A stretch of DNA of 64,000 nucleotides, taken from assembly GCA_003574785.1 (NCBI GenBank), contig QORU01000011.1:186001-250000 (forward strand), written 5' to 3'. Under the pieces are notes generated by a model. It worked only from the letters and a program-made list of their open reading frames with translations, made no database searches and was not told where the DNA came from. The position numbers were made by a program, and so were the translations under genes. Shown here piece by piece: positions 1 to 8,693 of this stretch. Source of the DNA: Taklimakanibacter deserti (lineage in GTDB: Bacteria > Pseudomonadota > Alphaproteobacteria > Rhizobiales > Aestuariivirgaceae). The stretch's first letter is position 1, and the number at the start of each line of letters is the position of its first letter.

Positions 1-855
1 TTCGACGTGGCGCTGTTCGGCGCGCCGCATGGCACACCCTATCGCGGCATCGACAACCGGCCTTACGAGCGGGCGCCCAATGTCCTGCGCAAGGCGCTCA
101 AGGCGGATCAGACCTTCATCGAGTCATGGGATTTCGATTTCGGCGGTCCCTTGCTCGGAAAGGAACACAAATATCGTCTCGCCGACCTTGGCGACCTGCC
201 GACGCAATCGAAGCAGGCGGCGCGCAATCGCAAGATGATCGAGGACTGCACGCGCGCCGTCCTTGCCAACGGCGCCTTGCCGATCATGATCGGCGGCGAT
301 GATTCGACGCCTATTCCCTTCATCCAGGCCTTTTCCGATCAGGCCCCGATCACCATCCTGCAGATCGACGCCCATATCGACTGGCGCGAGGAGCGCTATG
401 GCGAGCCGCTCGGCTTTTCGAGCACCATGCGCCGCGCCTCCGAGATGAAGCATGTCGAGAAGATCGTCCAGGTCGGCATGCGCGGCATGGGCTCGGCGCG
501 CGAGAAGGAAGTGCAGGACGCCGAGGCCTGGGGCGCCAAGCTCATCACCGCGGCAGACATTCATGAGCGCGGCATCGGGCTGGCGCTCGACGAGATCGAA
601 GCTGGCGCATCGCTTCTCATCACGCTCGATTGCGACGCGCTCGATTGGTCGATCATGCCGGCCGTCGCCTATCCGACGACCGGTGGCCTGACCCATACGC
701 AAGTGACGCGCCTGATCCAGGACGCCATCGCCAAGGCGAGGCTGGTCGGCTTCGACCTCATCGAATTCGTGTCCAGACGCGATCGGGACGGCATCGGCGC
801 CTTCACCGCAGCCCGGCTCATCTGCAATGTGATCGGTAGTCTCGCCAACCGTTAG
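1..855 (+). CDS. Ureohydrolase (agmatinase/arginase family), 5' end outside the window
   Basis: The reading frame is open from base 1, so the true start lies upstream; the first in-window start codon is the GTG at 7. The family hydrolyses guanidino compounds to urea at a two-manganese site in the cytoplasm. Visible motifs are GGDDST (codons from base 292), DAHID (near base 367) and LDCDALD (near base 625), which match the three metal-binding stretches. The first motif has Asp where arginase and agmatinase normally have His (GGDHS). Substrate cannot be read from sequence; agmatine, guanidinobutyrate or another guanidino acid are all possible. The gene is convergent with the following reverse-strand gene. 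Confidence 0.85.
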   Translation, partial: FDVALFGAPHGTPYRGIDNRPYERAPNVLRKALKADQTFIESWDFDFGGPLLGKEHKYRLADLGDLPTQSKQAARNRKMIEDCTRAVLANGALPIMIGGDDSTPIPFIQAFSDQAPITILQIDAHIDWREERYGEPLGFSSTMRRASEMKHVEKIVQVGMRGMGSAREKEVQDAEAWGAKLITAADIHERGIGLALDEIEAGASLLITLDCDALDWSIMPAVAYPTTGGLTHTQVTRLIQDAIAKARLVGFDLIEFVSRRDRDGIGAFTAARLICNVIGSLANR

Positions 856-956
856 AAAGTGCCGTGCGCTGCCGGGACGGCGAGGAAGAAAGTCGGGCGG
901 GACAAACGGATACAGGGAAGATACAGGGTAAAATCCCAAAACACTTGCCTTTCGTG

Positions 957-978
957 AAGGCTTTTCGAAGAAAGCCTT
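957..978. terminator. Hairpin between convergent genes
   Basis: A perfect 8-bp stem (aaggcttt / aaagcctt, loop tcgaag) lies in the 225-bp gap between the ureohydrolase stop at 855 and the oxidoreductase stop at 1081. It is placed to end either transcript, but a clear T-run is lacking on both sides, so factor-independent termination is uncertain. The rest of the gap shows no gene. Confidence 0.4.
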
Positions 979-1080
979 TGCATTTCAGAATGCTATCTGA
1001 GCTTTCTCCACAGTGAACGCAGGGAAGTTGGACACGGCAAAGTGGTCCCAACAGGGATCGGCACAATTCGCCCAGGGAGA

Positions 1081-4000
1081 TTACTCCGCCGCGATCGCCG
1101 CCGGCATTTTGGCCTTTCCGGCCCGGAAGGCGTCGAGCAGTTCGGTTTCGCGCGCCTTGGCCTGCTTGAGATGGCGCTCCTTGACATGGCCATAGCCGCG
1201 GATGCCCTCGGGCACGCCGGCGATCTCCGCGGCGAGCGCGATATTCTTCGGCGTCAGCGAGCCAAGCAGCTCATCGATGATCGCTTTATATTCACCGATC
1301 AGCGCCCGCTCGCGCCGGCGCTCATGGGTGCGGCCGAAGGGATCGAAGGCCGTGCCGCGCAGGAACTTGAACCACGCCAGGACCGTGAAGGCGCGCTTCA
1401 TCCACGGACCGAACCGCATCTTGCGGGGAACGCCGGTCACCGGGTCAGTCTTGGCGAGGAGCGGCGGCGCCAGGTGGAAAGTGAGCTTGCCGCCCTTGAA
1501 GCGCTTGCCGAGCTCGGCATCGAAGCTGCCGTCGGTATAGAGCCGCGCCACTTCATACTCGTCCTTATAGGCCATCAGCTTGAACAGATAGCGCGCCACC
1601 GCGCGGGTAAGCTCCACCGATTTGGGCACGACCTCCGCCTCGCGTTGCCTTACCTTGGCGACGAATTCCATATATTGCGCGGCATAGGCGTGGTCCTGGT
1701 AGTTGGCGAGGAAGGCTTCGCGCCGTGCCACCATCTCGTCCAGCGTCTCTTCCTTGCTTTCGCGCGGGCCTAAGATCTTCTCGACCGCGGCAAGATCATG
1801 CGCGGCGCGCCTGCCCCACAGGAAGGCGTCGAGATTCATCTTCACCGCCTGGCCGTTGAGACGGATCGCCTGCTCGATCGATTGGGCGCTGAGCGGAACG
1901 AGGCCCTTCTGATAGGCGAAGCCCAGCGTGAACAGGTTGCTCGCTATGGAGTCGCCCATGAGCGCGGTCGCGATGCGGGTCGCATCGACGAGATGTGCCG
2001 CTCCCTTCAACACCCGGCCTTCGATGCGCAGCCGCATCTCGTCGGAAGGGATCTTGAGATCGGCCTTCTGGGTGAAGGAAGCCGGCATGACCTCGGCTAT
2101 ATTGAGCACCGCGTGGGTGCGCTCGGGCGACGCGCCGGCCAGCACCTTCTCGCCCGCCGATGTCACGATATCGCAGCCGAGGATCAGGTCGGCGGCGCCG
2201 GCGGCGATGCGCACGGCGGCGATGTCTTCCGGCCGGTTGGCAATCTTGAGATGGCTCACCACCGCGCCGTTCTTCTGCGACAGGCCCACCATGTCGATGA
2301 TGCCGGTGCCTTTGCCCTCGAGATGCGCCGCCATGCCGAGGATATGCCCGATGGTGATGACACCAGTGCCGCCGATGCCGGTCACCATGATCGACCACGG
2401 GCGGTGGAGCGGCGGCAATTTGGGATCGGCGAGGACCGGGAAGACGGCGCCGCTGCCGGGCAGGCTCTTGACGTCGAGGCCGCGGATGAGCTCACCGCCT
2501 TCGACGGTGACGAAGCTCGGACAGAAACCTTTGACGCAGGAATAGTCCTTGTTGCAGGCCGACTGGTCGATCTGGCGCTTGCGGCCGAAGGGCGTCTCGA
2601 CCGGCGCGACGGCGACGCAGTTGGATTGCACGCCGCAATCGCCGCAGCCTTCGCAGACGAGCTCATTGATGAAGACGCGCTTGTTGGGATCGGGATATTC
2701 GCCGCGCTTGCGCCGCCTGCGCTTCTCGGCGGCACAGGTCTGGTCATAGATGAGGACCGACGTCCCCTTGACGTTCATGAATTCCTTCTGCACCGCATTG
2801 AGATCGTCGCGGTGATGGAAGGTGACATGCGCCGGGAATTGGGCGCCCGAATATTTATCGGGTTCATCCGAGACGACAGCGATGCGCTCGACACCTTCGG
2901 CGCGCACCTGCTGGGCGACGATCGGCACACTGAGCTTGCCGTCATGCGCCTGGCCGCCGGTCATGGCGACGGCGTCATTGTAGAGGATCTTGTAGGTGAT
3001 GTTGGCATCCGACGCGAGGGCGGCGCGGATGGCGAGCAGGCCCGAATGATTGTAGGTGCCGTCGCCCAGATTCTGGAAAATATGCTTGCGCTTGGAGAAC
3101 GGCGCCTCGCCCACCCAGTTGGCGCCCTCGCCGCCCATTTGCGTCGAGCCATGGGTGTTGCGGGTCGGCATCGACTGGACCATCCAGTGGCAGCCTATGC
3201 CGGCATAACCGCGGGCACCCTCGGGCAGAATCGTCGATGAATTATGCGGGCAGCCGGCGCAGAAATAGGGCGTGCGCGCGAGGAGATCGGGAATGTTGCT
3301 GAGCCGGCTTTGCACGCCCTTGATCTCTTCCAGCCGTTCGGCGACCGATGGCCAATGCTTGTGGGAGAGGATGCGCTCGCCGATGGCGATGGCGATCTGG
3401 TTGGGCTCGAGCGTGCCATAGACCGGGAAGAGATTGTCGCCCTGCTCGTCCTTCTTGCCGACGATGATGGCGTGCTTGCGGTCGTTGAACAGCAACTCGC
3501 GCACATGCGTCTCGAGCAGGTCGCGCTTCTCTTCGACGCAGATGATGAGATCGAGGCCGCTTGCGAATTCATGCATGATGGCGGAATCGAGCGGCCAGAT
3601 GAGGCCGATCTTGAGCAGGCGCAGGCCGATCTTCGCCGCCATGGCCTCGTCGATCCCGAGCTCGTCCAGCGCCTGGCGCGTGTCGAGATAGCTCTTGCCG
3701 ACGCTGGCGATGCCGATCTTGGGATGGGGACCGCCGCGGAACACGATCTGGTTGAGGCCGTTCGCCTGCGCGAAGGCGATGGCCGCCTGGCGCTTGAAAT
3801 TGTGGAGGCGCCTCTCCTGATCGTGGCGGTCGTCATTCGGCCTGATATTGAGCCCGCCGGGCGGCATCTTGAAGTTGGTCGGCAGCTTCGGGCGGATGCG
3901 ATGCAGGCCCGCTTCGATGACGCCGGTCGATTCCACCGTGTCATGCAGGCACTTGACGCCGACCCAGGTGCCGGCGAAGCGCGACAGCGCCCAGCCATAG

Positions 4001-4551
4001 ATCGAATAGTCGTAAAGCTCCTGGAGGCCCGCCGGATTGAGAATGGGAATCATGGCGTCGAGCAGGGCGATCTCGCTTTGATGCGGCACGGTCGAGGATT
4101 CGGCACCATGGTCGTCGCCCGCCATGACGAGCACGCCGCCATGTTTCGAGGTGCCCGCCGCATTGGCATGGCGCAGCACGTCGCCGCTCCGGTCGACACC
4201 CGGGCCCTTGCCGTACCAGATGCTGAAGACGCCGTCATAGGCGCCCTCGCCCCACATTTCGGCCTGCTGGCTGCCCCAGACCGCGGTGGCGGCGAGGTCC
4301 TCATTGAGGCCGGGATGGAACTTGATGGCTTCGGGCTCGAGCTTGGCCTTGGCGCGCTCGAAGGCCTGGTCGACGCCGCCGACGGGCGAGCCGCGATAGC
4401 CGGTGATATAGCCCGCCGTATTGAGGCCGGCCTCGCGGTCGAGGGCCTTCTGGGCGAGCGTCGCCCGCACCATGACCTGGGGTCCCGAGATGAACACCCG
4501 GTCCTTGGTCAGGTCATATTTGTCGTCGAGCGAAACTGGTGCCTGAGTCAT
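1081..4551 (-). CDS. Indolepyruvate ferredoxin oxidoreductase family protein (fused, 1156 aa)
   Basis: Large single-chain 2-oxoacid:ferredoxin oxidoreductase, which oxidatively decarboxylates aryl or branched 2-oxoacids to acyl-CoA with ferredoxin as acceptor. Seen in order: N-terminal TPP/pyrimidine-type region (to about residue 420), a CxxC-bearing segment (FCAGCPHNSS), the TPP-binding block GDGTYNHS followed by LYNDAVAMTGGQ, a cysteine-rich insert (VCEGCGDCG, CNKDYSC, GFCPSF) likely to hold an iron-sulfur cluster, and a gamma domain starting VTGIGGTGV. Length fits the fused alphaproteobacterial form. Start chosen at MTQAPVSL (4551); an ATG 7 codons upstream (4572) is also open. Stands alone. 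Confidence 0.9.
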   Translation of the reverse strand: MTQAPVSLDDKYDLTKDRVFISGPQVMVRATLAQKALDREAGLNTAGYITGYRGSPVGGVDQAFERAKAKLEPEAIKFHPGLNEDLAATAVWGSQQAEMWGEGAYDGVFSIWYGKGPGVDRSGDVLRHANAAGTSKHGGVLVMAGDDHGAESSTVPHQSEIALLDAMIPILNPAGLQELYDYSIYGWALSRFAGTWVGVKCLHDTVESTGVIEAGLHRIRPKLPTNFKMPPGGLNIRPNDDRHDQERRLHNFKRQAAIAFAQANGLNQIVFRGGPHPKIGIASVGKSYLDTRQALDELGIDEAMAAKIGLRLLKIGLIWPLDSAIMHEFASGLDLIICVEEKRDLLETHVRELLFNDRKHAIIVGKKDEQGDNLFPVYGTLEPNQIAIAIGERILSHKHWPSVAERLEEIKGVQSRLSNIPDLLARTPYFCAGCPHNSSTILPEGARGYAGIGCHWMVQSMPTRNTHGSTQMGGEGANWVGEAPFSKRKHIFQNLGDGTYNHSGLLAIRAALASDANITYKILYNDAVAMTGGQAHDGKLSVPIVAQQVRAEGVERIAVVSDEPDKYSGAQFPAHVTFHHRDDLNAVQKEFMNVKGTSVLIYDQTCAAEKRRRRKRGEYPDPNKRVFINELVCEGCGDCGVQSNCVAVAPVETPFGRKRQIDQSACNKDYSCVKGFCPSFVTVEGGELIRGLDVKSLPGSGAVFPVLADPKLPPLHRPWSIMVTGIGGTGVITIGHILGMAAHLEGKGTGIIDMVGLSQKNGAVVSHLKIANRPEDIAAVRIAAGAADLILGCDIVTSAGEKVLAGASPERTHAVLNIAEVMPASFTQKADLKIPSDEMRLRIEGRVLKGAAHLVDATRIATALMGDSIASNLFTLGFAYQKGLVPLSAQSIEQAIRLNGQAVKMNLDAFLWGRRAAHDLAAVEKILGPRESKEETLDEMVARREAFLANYQDHAYAAQYMEFVAKVRQREAEVVPKSVELTRAVARYLFKLMAYKDEYEVARLYTDGSFDAELGKRFKGGKLTFHLAPPLLAKTDPVTGVPRKMRFGPWMKRAFTVLAWFKFLRGTAFDPFGRTHERRRERALIGEYKAIIDELLGSLTPKNIALAAEIAGVPEGIRGYGHVKERHLKQAKARETELLDAFRAGKAKMPAAIAAE

Positions 4552-4804
4552 GCCTCTGAATCTACCACTCATGGGCCCAACGACAATAAGGTAGGGATTT
4601 CAAGGCAAAAAAGAAATAGCGGCCGGAAAGCACCGCAAACATCGGCAATCTGCTATCGCCCAGACCTGCCGCGACGAAACGGACTTGCGCGGTTCTTGAC
4701 TTGCGCCACCGGACAGGGCCTAATTGGCGCATGGGGCGAAGCGATCACCCCACAAGGCGACATGCCGAAGCATCGCGTCCTGTTCCTATTTCATGAGGAC
4801 GCCC

Positions 4805-5623
4805 ATGCCATCTCCCAACACTATTGCTGTCGATAAGCTCGCCCGTCTCGTGGGCCTGCCCAAATGCCCGCATCTCATCGATGTGCGCACCGATGAGGAT
4901 TTCGCCGCCGATCCGCGCCTCATCCCGGGCTCGGTCTGGCGCCCGCACCCATTGGCCGAGAGCTGGGGCAGCGAGCTCGGCGGCACGTCCGCCATCGTCA
5001 TCTGCCAGAAGGGCCTCAAGCTCAGCCACGGCACCGCCGCGTGGCTGCGCCATCTCGGCAAGGAGGCGAGCGTCCTCGAGGACGGCTTCGAGGCCTGGTT
5101 GAAATCGGGCCTGCCGCTCATCCCTGACGCGAAGCTGCCGCGCCGCGACGGCAAAGGCCGGACCGTCTGGGTGACCCGCTCGCGGCCCAAGGTCGACCGC
5201 ATCGCCTGCCCCTGGCTCATCCGCCGCTTCGTCGATCCCGACGCCGTCTTCCTCTTCGTCGCCCCGAGCGAGGTCGTCATGGTGGGTGAGCGCTTCGGCG
5301 CAACGCCTTTCGACATCGAGGACACGTTCTGGAGCCATCGCGGCGAAAAATGCACCTTCGACACGATGATCGAGGAATTCGGCCTGACGACGGAACCGCT
5401 CCTGCGCCTCGCCAGGATCGTCAGGGGGGCGGATACCGCAAGCCTCGATCTCGAGCCGGAAGCGGCGGGCCTGCTCGCGGCTTCCCTCGGCCTGTCGCGC
5501 ATGTTCGCCGACGATCTGCAGCAGCTCGAAGCCGGCATGCTTGTCTATGACGCCTTCTACCGCTGGTGCCGCGACGCGACCGAGGAGACCCATAATTGGC
5601 CGACCAACAAGCCGAAGCCGTGA
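4805..5623 (+). CDS. chrB: Rhodanese-ChrB fusion protein (chromate resistance)
   Basis: 272 aa. The N-terminal ~100 residues are a rhodanese-like domain (HLIDVRTDEDFA, then ICQKGLKLSHG with a candidate active-site Cys). Residues from about 115 on match the ChrB C-terminal domain (DRIACPWLIRRFVDPDAVFLF). ChrB-type proteins accompany ChrA efflux pumps and are implicated in chromate sensing. The start at 4805 is preceded by a GAGGAC ribosome site; an ATG at 4793 is also in frame. Its TGA overlaps the downstream chrA GTG (GTGA), so the two genes are translationally coupled. Confidence 0.85.
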   Translation: MPSPNTIAVDKLARLVGLPKCPHLIDVRTDEDFAADPRLIPGSVWRPHPLAESWGSELGGTSAIVICQKGLKLSHGTAAWLRHLGKEASVLEDGFEAWLKSGLPLIPDAKLPRRDGKGRTVWVTRSRPKVDRIACPWLIRRFVDPDAVFLFVAPSEVVMVGERFGATPFDIEDTFWSHRGEKCTFDTMIEEFGLTTEPLLRLARIVRGADTASLDLEPEAAGLLAASLGLSRMFADDLQQLEAGMLVYDAFYRWCRDATEETHNWPTNKPKP

Positions 5624-6900
5624 ACGGACTTCAGGTGGAACAAGCAGGAAGGCCGAGCTTCGCCGAGACGTTCAGGACCTGGGCGGAGATCGGCCTTCTT
5701 TCCTTCGGCGGGCCGGCGGGCCAGATCGCGCTCATGCATCGCGTGCTGGTCGATGAGAAGAAATGGCTCGACGAGAAGCGCTACCTGGCGGCGCTCAATT
5801 TCTGCATGCTGCTGCCGGGCCCGGAAGCCATGCAGCTCGCGACCTATGCCGGCTGGACGCTGCATGGCTGGCGGGGCGGACTCGCGGCGGGCACGCTCTT
5901 CGTGCTGCCCGGCGCCGTGGTCGTCCTCGTTCTGTCGATGATCTATGCCGCCTTCGGCCAAGTGCCGTTCGTCGCGGCGCTTTTCTTCGGCATCAAGGCG
6001 GCGGTGCTGGCGATCGTCATCGAGGCGCTCTTGCGCGTGGCGCGGCGGGCGCTCAAATTCACGAGCGACTGGTGGATCGCCACGGCGGCCTTTGTCGCTC
6101 TTTACATCTTTCAGATTCCCTTTCCGCTGATCATCCTCATCGCCGCCCTCATCGGCTTCTTCCGCGCCACCCCGGCAACTGAGCCGGCAGCGCCGGCCGT
6201 CGCGGTCGATTGGCGCTCGACGCTCGCCACCACGGCTTTGTGGCTGGCTCTGTGGCTCGTTCCGCTGGCCCTGATCATCATGGGTTTCGGCTGGAACCAT
6301 GTCTTCGCGCAAACCGCCCTATTCTTCTCGAAGCTCGCGATCGTCACTTTCGGCGGCGCCTATGCCGTCCTGAGCTACATGGCGCAGCAGGCGGTGGAGA
6401 CTTTCGGCTGGCTGAAAGCAGATGAGATGATTGATGGCCTGGGCCTTGCCGAGACGACGCCCGGTCCCTTGATCCTGGTCACCGAATTCGTGGGCTACAT
6501 GGCGGGCTACCGCTTCGCCGGCGGCTTGTGGGGCGGCATCGCCGCGGCCGTCATCACTATATGGATGACCTTCGTCCCCTGCTTCCTGTGGATCATGGCG
6601 GGAGCGCCCTATATCGAGCGACTGCAGAACATGCCGCGTTTGTCAGGCGCTTTGGCCGCGGTGACAGCCGCCGTCGTCGGCGTGATCCTCAATCTGACGG
6701 TCTGGTTCGCGCTGCATGTGCTGTTCGGCACGCTAGACCGCACGCCTTTCGGCCTGGTGCCGCAATTCGAGAGCCTCGACGTCCCGGCCTTGATCCTGTC
6801 CGCCATCGCGGCCACGGCCTTGTTCGCTTTCCATCAAGGGATCTTCAGAACCTTGCTGCTCTGCTCTTTGCTCGGCGTGATCTGGAAGACCTTGTTCTGA
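5620..6900 (+). CDS. chrA: Chromate efflux transporter ChrA
   Basis: Inner-membrane CHR-family transporter that exports chromate. Two homologous halves can be seen, each opening with a glycine motif (LSFGGPAGQIALMH near the N-terminus; VTFGGAYAVLSYMAQQ in the second half), separated by hydrophobic segments; this is the long bidomain form. Start chosen as the GTG overlapping the chrB stop (426 aa); a TTG at 5596 would give 434 aa. The pairing with the rhodanese-ChrB gene makes chromate, or possibly another oxyanion such as sulfate, the likely substrate. Confidence 0.88.
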   Translation: MNGLQVEQAGRPSFAETFRTWAEIGLLSFGGPAGQIALMHRVLVDEKKWLDEKRYLAALNFCMLLPGPEAMQLATYAGWTLHGWRGGLAAGTLFVLPGAVVVLVLSMIYAAFGQVPFVAALFFGIKAAVLAIVIEALLRVARRALKFTSDWWIATAAFVALYIFQIPFPLIILIAALIGFFRATPATEPAAPAVAVDWRSTLATTALWLALWLVPLALIIMGFGWNHVFAQTALFFSKLAIVTFGGAYAVLSYMAQQAVETFGWLKADEMIDGLGLAETTPGPLILVTEFVGYMAGYRFAGGLWGGIAAAVITIWMTFVPCFLWIMAGAPYIERLQNMPRLSGALAAVTAAVVGVILNLTVWFALHVLFGTLDRTPFGLVPQFESLDVPALILSAIAATALFAFHQGIFRTLLLCSLLGVIWKTLF

Positions 6901-6967
6901 GCAGTTTCCCTTTTCACGATAGGCTATTCACATTAAGTTCGTCGCCGATCGAGCAACGGGAGCCGTC

Positions 6968-7261
6968 ATGATCCGCCACATCGTCGTTTTCAGGCTGAAG
7001 CATCCGAAGGGATCGGCCGCTGAGAAGAAGTTTCTGGCCGATGCGACGCTGCTCGCGAGCATACCTGGCGTCGGCGCCTTCGAGCAGCTTCGCCAGGTAA
7101 GTCCCAAGAACGATTATCACTTCGGCTTCTCGATGGAGTTCACCGACCAGCAAGCCTATTCGGGCTATAACGATCATCCCGATCACGTCGCCTTCGTGCG
7201 CGACCGCTGGGTGCCAGAGGTCGAGGCTTTCCTGGAGATCGACTACGTGCCCCTCGCCTAG
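6968..7261 (+). CDS. Dabb (stress-responsive alpha/beta-barrel) family protein
   Basis: 97 aa. Begins MIRHIVVFRLK and has the spacing of the Dabb ferredoxin-like fold (GVGAFEQLRQ, FGFSMEFTDQQAYSGYNDHPDHVAFV). Family members form dimers and have diverse or unknown activities. A GGGAG ribosome site sits 6 nt before the ATG. Its TAG is separated by one base from the stop of the convergent gene at 7263. No specific function can be given. Confidence 0.8.
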   Translation: MIRHIVVFRLKHPKGSAAEKKFLADATLLASIPGVGAFEQLRQVSPKNDYHFGFSMEFTDQQAYSGYNDHPDHVAFVRDRWVPEVEAFLEIDYVPLA

Positions 7262-7262
7262 A

Positions 7263-8684
7263 TCATTTTAGGTCGATCCGATCGGCGCTCAGGATCACGC
7301 CGGGATTGAGCAGGTTGTGCGGATCAAAAGCTCTCTTGATGCGGCGCTCGATCTCGCGCCGGCTGGCGCTGTGCCGGCTGGCAACGGCTTCCCGCTTGGC
7401 GCGGCCGACTCCGTGCTCGGCGCTGATCGAGCCGTTCAGCTGATCTATCAGAGCATAGAGGTCTGAGAGCAGCTCCGATCGCAGAGCCGTCTTCGAGCCT
7501 GGTGGCAAAACGAAGTTGATATGGATGTTGCCGTCGCCCACATGGCCAAAGCTCAGAACCTTTACCCCCGATCCGGACAACCGTGCCTTCGTGCTTTCCG
7601 TCCAGCCAAGAAGGCCTGGCAATTCCCGAATCGGGATGGAGACGTCGCTGCGCAGCACATAGCCGTATTTGCTTGCGGCCTCGCTTTGGCTCTCCCGCAG
7701 CCGCCACATATTGACACGCTGCGCTTCCGACACAGCGATAGCGCCATCGGCGCATAGTCCTTCGTTGAGCAGAGCTTCGAGCGCGGCCTCGACATGAGCC
7801 AGCAAACCGCTTTCGAATGTCCAGGCAACCTCGATCAGAAGATGGAGCGGATGTGGAGCGGAGAGCGGAGACTGGACACCGCTTATTCCGCCGAGCACGT
7901 TGTCCACGCAATCCGCGGTGAGGAGCTCGAAGGCGGAGATCAGTTCGCCAAACCGGTCACCGAGGCGGCTGAACAGCGTAAGGACGTCTTCCGCCGCAGT
8001 GACGGCCAGCCACACCGTGACGGTTTCCTTCGGCCTGCTGGCCAGCTTCAAGCTGGCGGCCGTGACAACGCCCAACGTGCCTTCCGAGCCGATGAAGAGC
8101 TGCTTCAGGTCATAGCCGGTATTGTCCTTGCGCAGCGGATTGAGCATGTCGAGGACACTACCGTCGGCAAGCACGACTTCGATGCCGAGGACAAGGTCGC
8201 GCATCATCCCATAGCGCAGGACATTGAGACCGCCAGCATTGGTCGCGATGTTGCCGCCAATGCGGCAAGAGCCACCCGACCCGAGCGCAAGCGGAAACAT
8301 CCGGTTCGCCTCTTCGGCGGCCGATCTCACCTTGTCGAGGATGCAGCCCGCTTCCACAATGAGGAAGCCCGCAGCCGCATCCATGGCACGGATCTTGTCG
8401 AGCCTCTCGACGGAGATAACGACCTGGCTCCCGCTCGCATCCGGAATCCCGCCATTCACCAGGCCTGTGTTGCCGGCCTGAGGAACGAGCGTGATGCCGT
8501 GCCGGGCGGCGAGCGCCACGACGCTCGCGACTTCCGCCGTCGTTCCCGGGCGAATGACCGCAGCCGCCTTGCCGGAATATTGCTGCCACACGTCGACTTC
8601 GAAGCGGCGCAAGTCATCTTCCGCCATGAGGACGTTGCGCGGGCCGACCAGGCTCCGGCAATCTTCGAGAAACTGGCTGGACAC
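7263..8684 (-). CDS. FAD-linked oxidase, GlcD / D-2-hydroxyglutarate dehydrogenase type
   Basis: 473 aa. N-terminal FAD-binding PCMH/VAO domain with PQAGNTGLVNGG and SCRIGGNIATNAGG (FAD contacts) and GSEGTLGVVTAASLKL; C-terminal catalytic cap with FGHVGDGNIHINF (metal-binding His) and SAEHGVGRAKRE, then a conserved tail FDPHNLLNPGVIL. The family oxidises D-2-hydroxyacids (D-lactate, glycolate, D-2-hydroxyglutarate) using FAD. It is the last gene of a reverse-strand set that begins with a ribose-type ABC transporter; the LVIVD gene ends 10 bp before its start region. The likely role is oxidation of a hydroxyacid made from the imported solute. Confidence 0.87.
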   Translation of the reverse strand: MSSQFLEDCRSLVGPRNVLMAEDDLRRFEVDVWQQYSGKAAAVIRPGTTAEVASVVALAARHGITLVPQAGNTGLVNGGIPDASGSQVVISVERLDKIRAMDAAAGFLIVEAGCILDKVRSAAEEANRMFPLALGSGGSCRIGGNIATNAGGLNVLRYGMMRDLVLGIEVVLADGSVLDMLNPLRKDNTGYDLKQLFIGSEGTLGVVTAASLKLASRPKETVTVWLAVTAAEDVLTLFSRLGDRFGELISAFELLTADCVDNVLGGISGVQSPLSAPHPLHLLIEVAWTFESGLLAHVEAALEALLNEGLCADGAIAVSEAQRVNMWRLRESQSEAASKYGYVLRSDVSIPIRELPGLLGWTESTKARLSGSGVKVLSFGHVGDGNIHINFVLPPGSKTALRSELLSDLYALIDQLNGSISAEHGVGRAKREAVASRHSASRREIERRIKRAFDPHNLLNPGVILSADRIDLK

Positions 8685-8693
8685 CTCGCCGCT

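Noticed and set aside
3244..4836. A 530-codon open frame on the + strand
   Set aside because: Antisense to the indolepyruvate oxidoreductase, whose motifs are clear.
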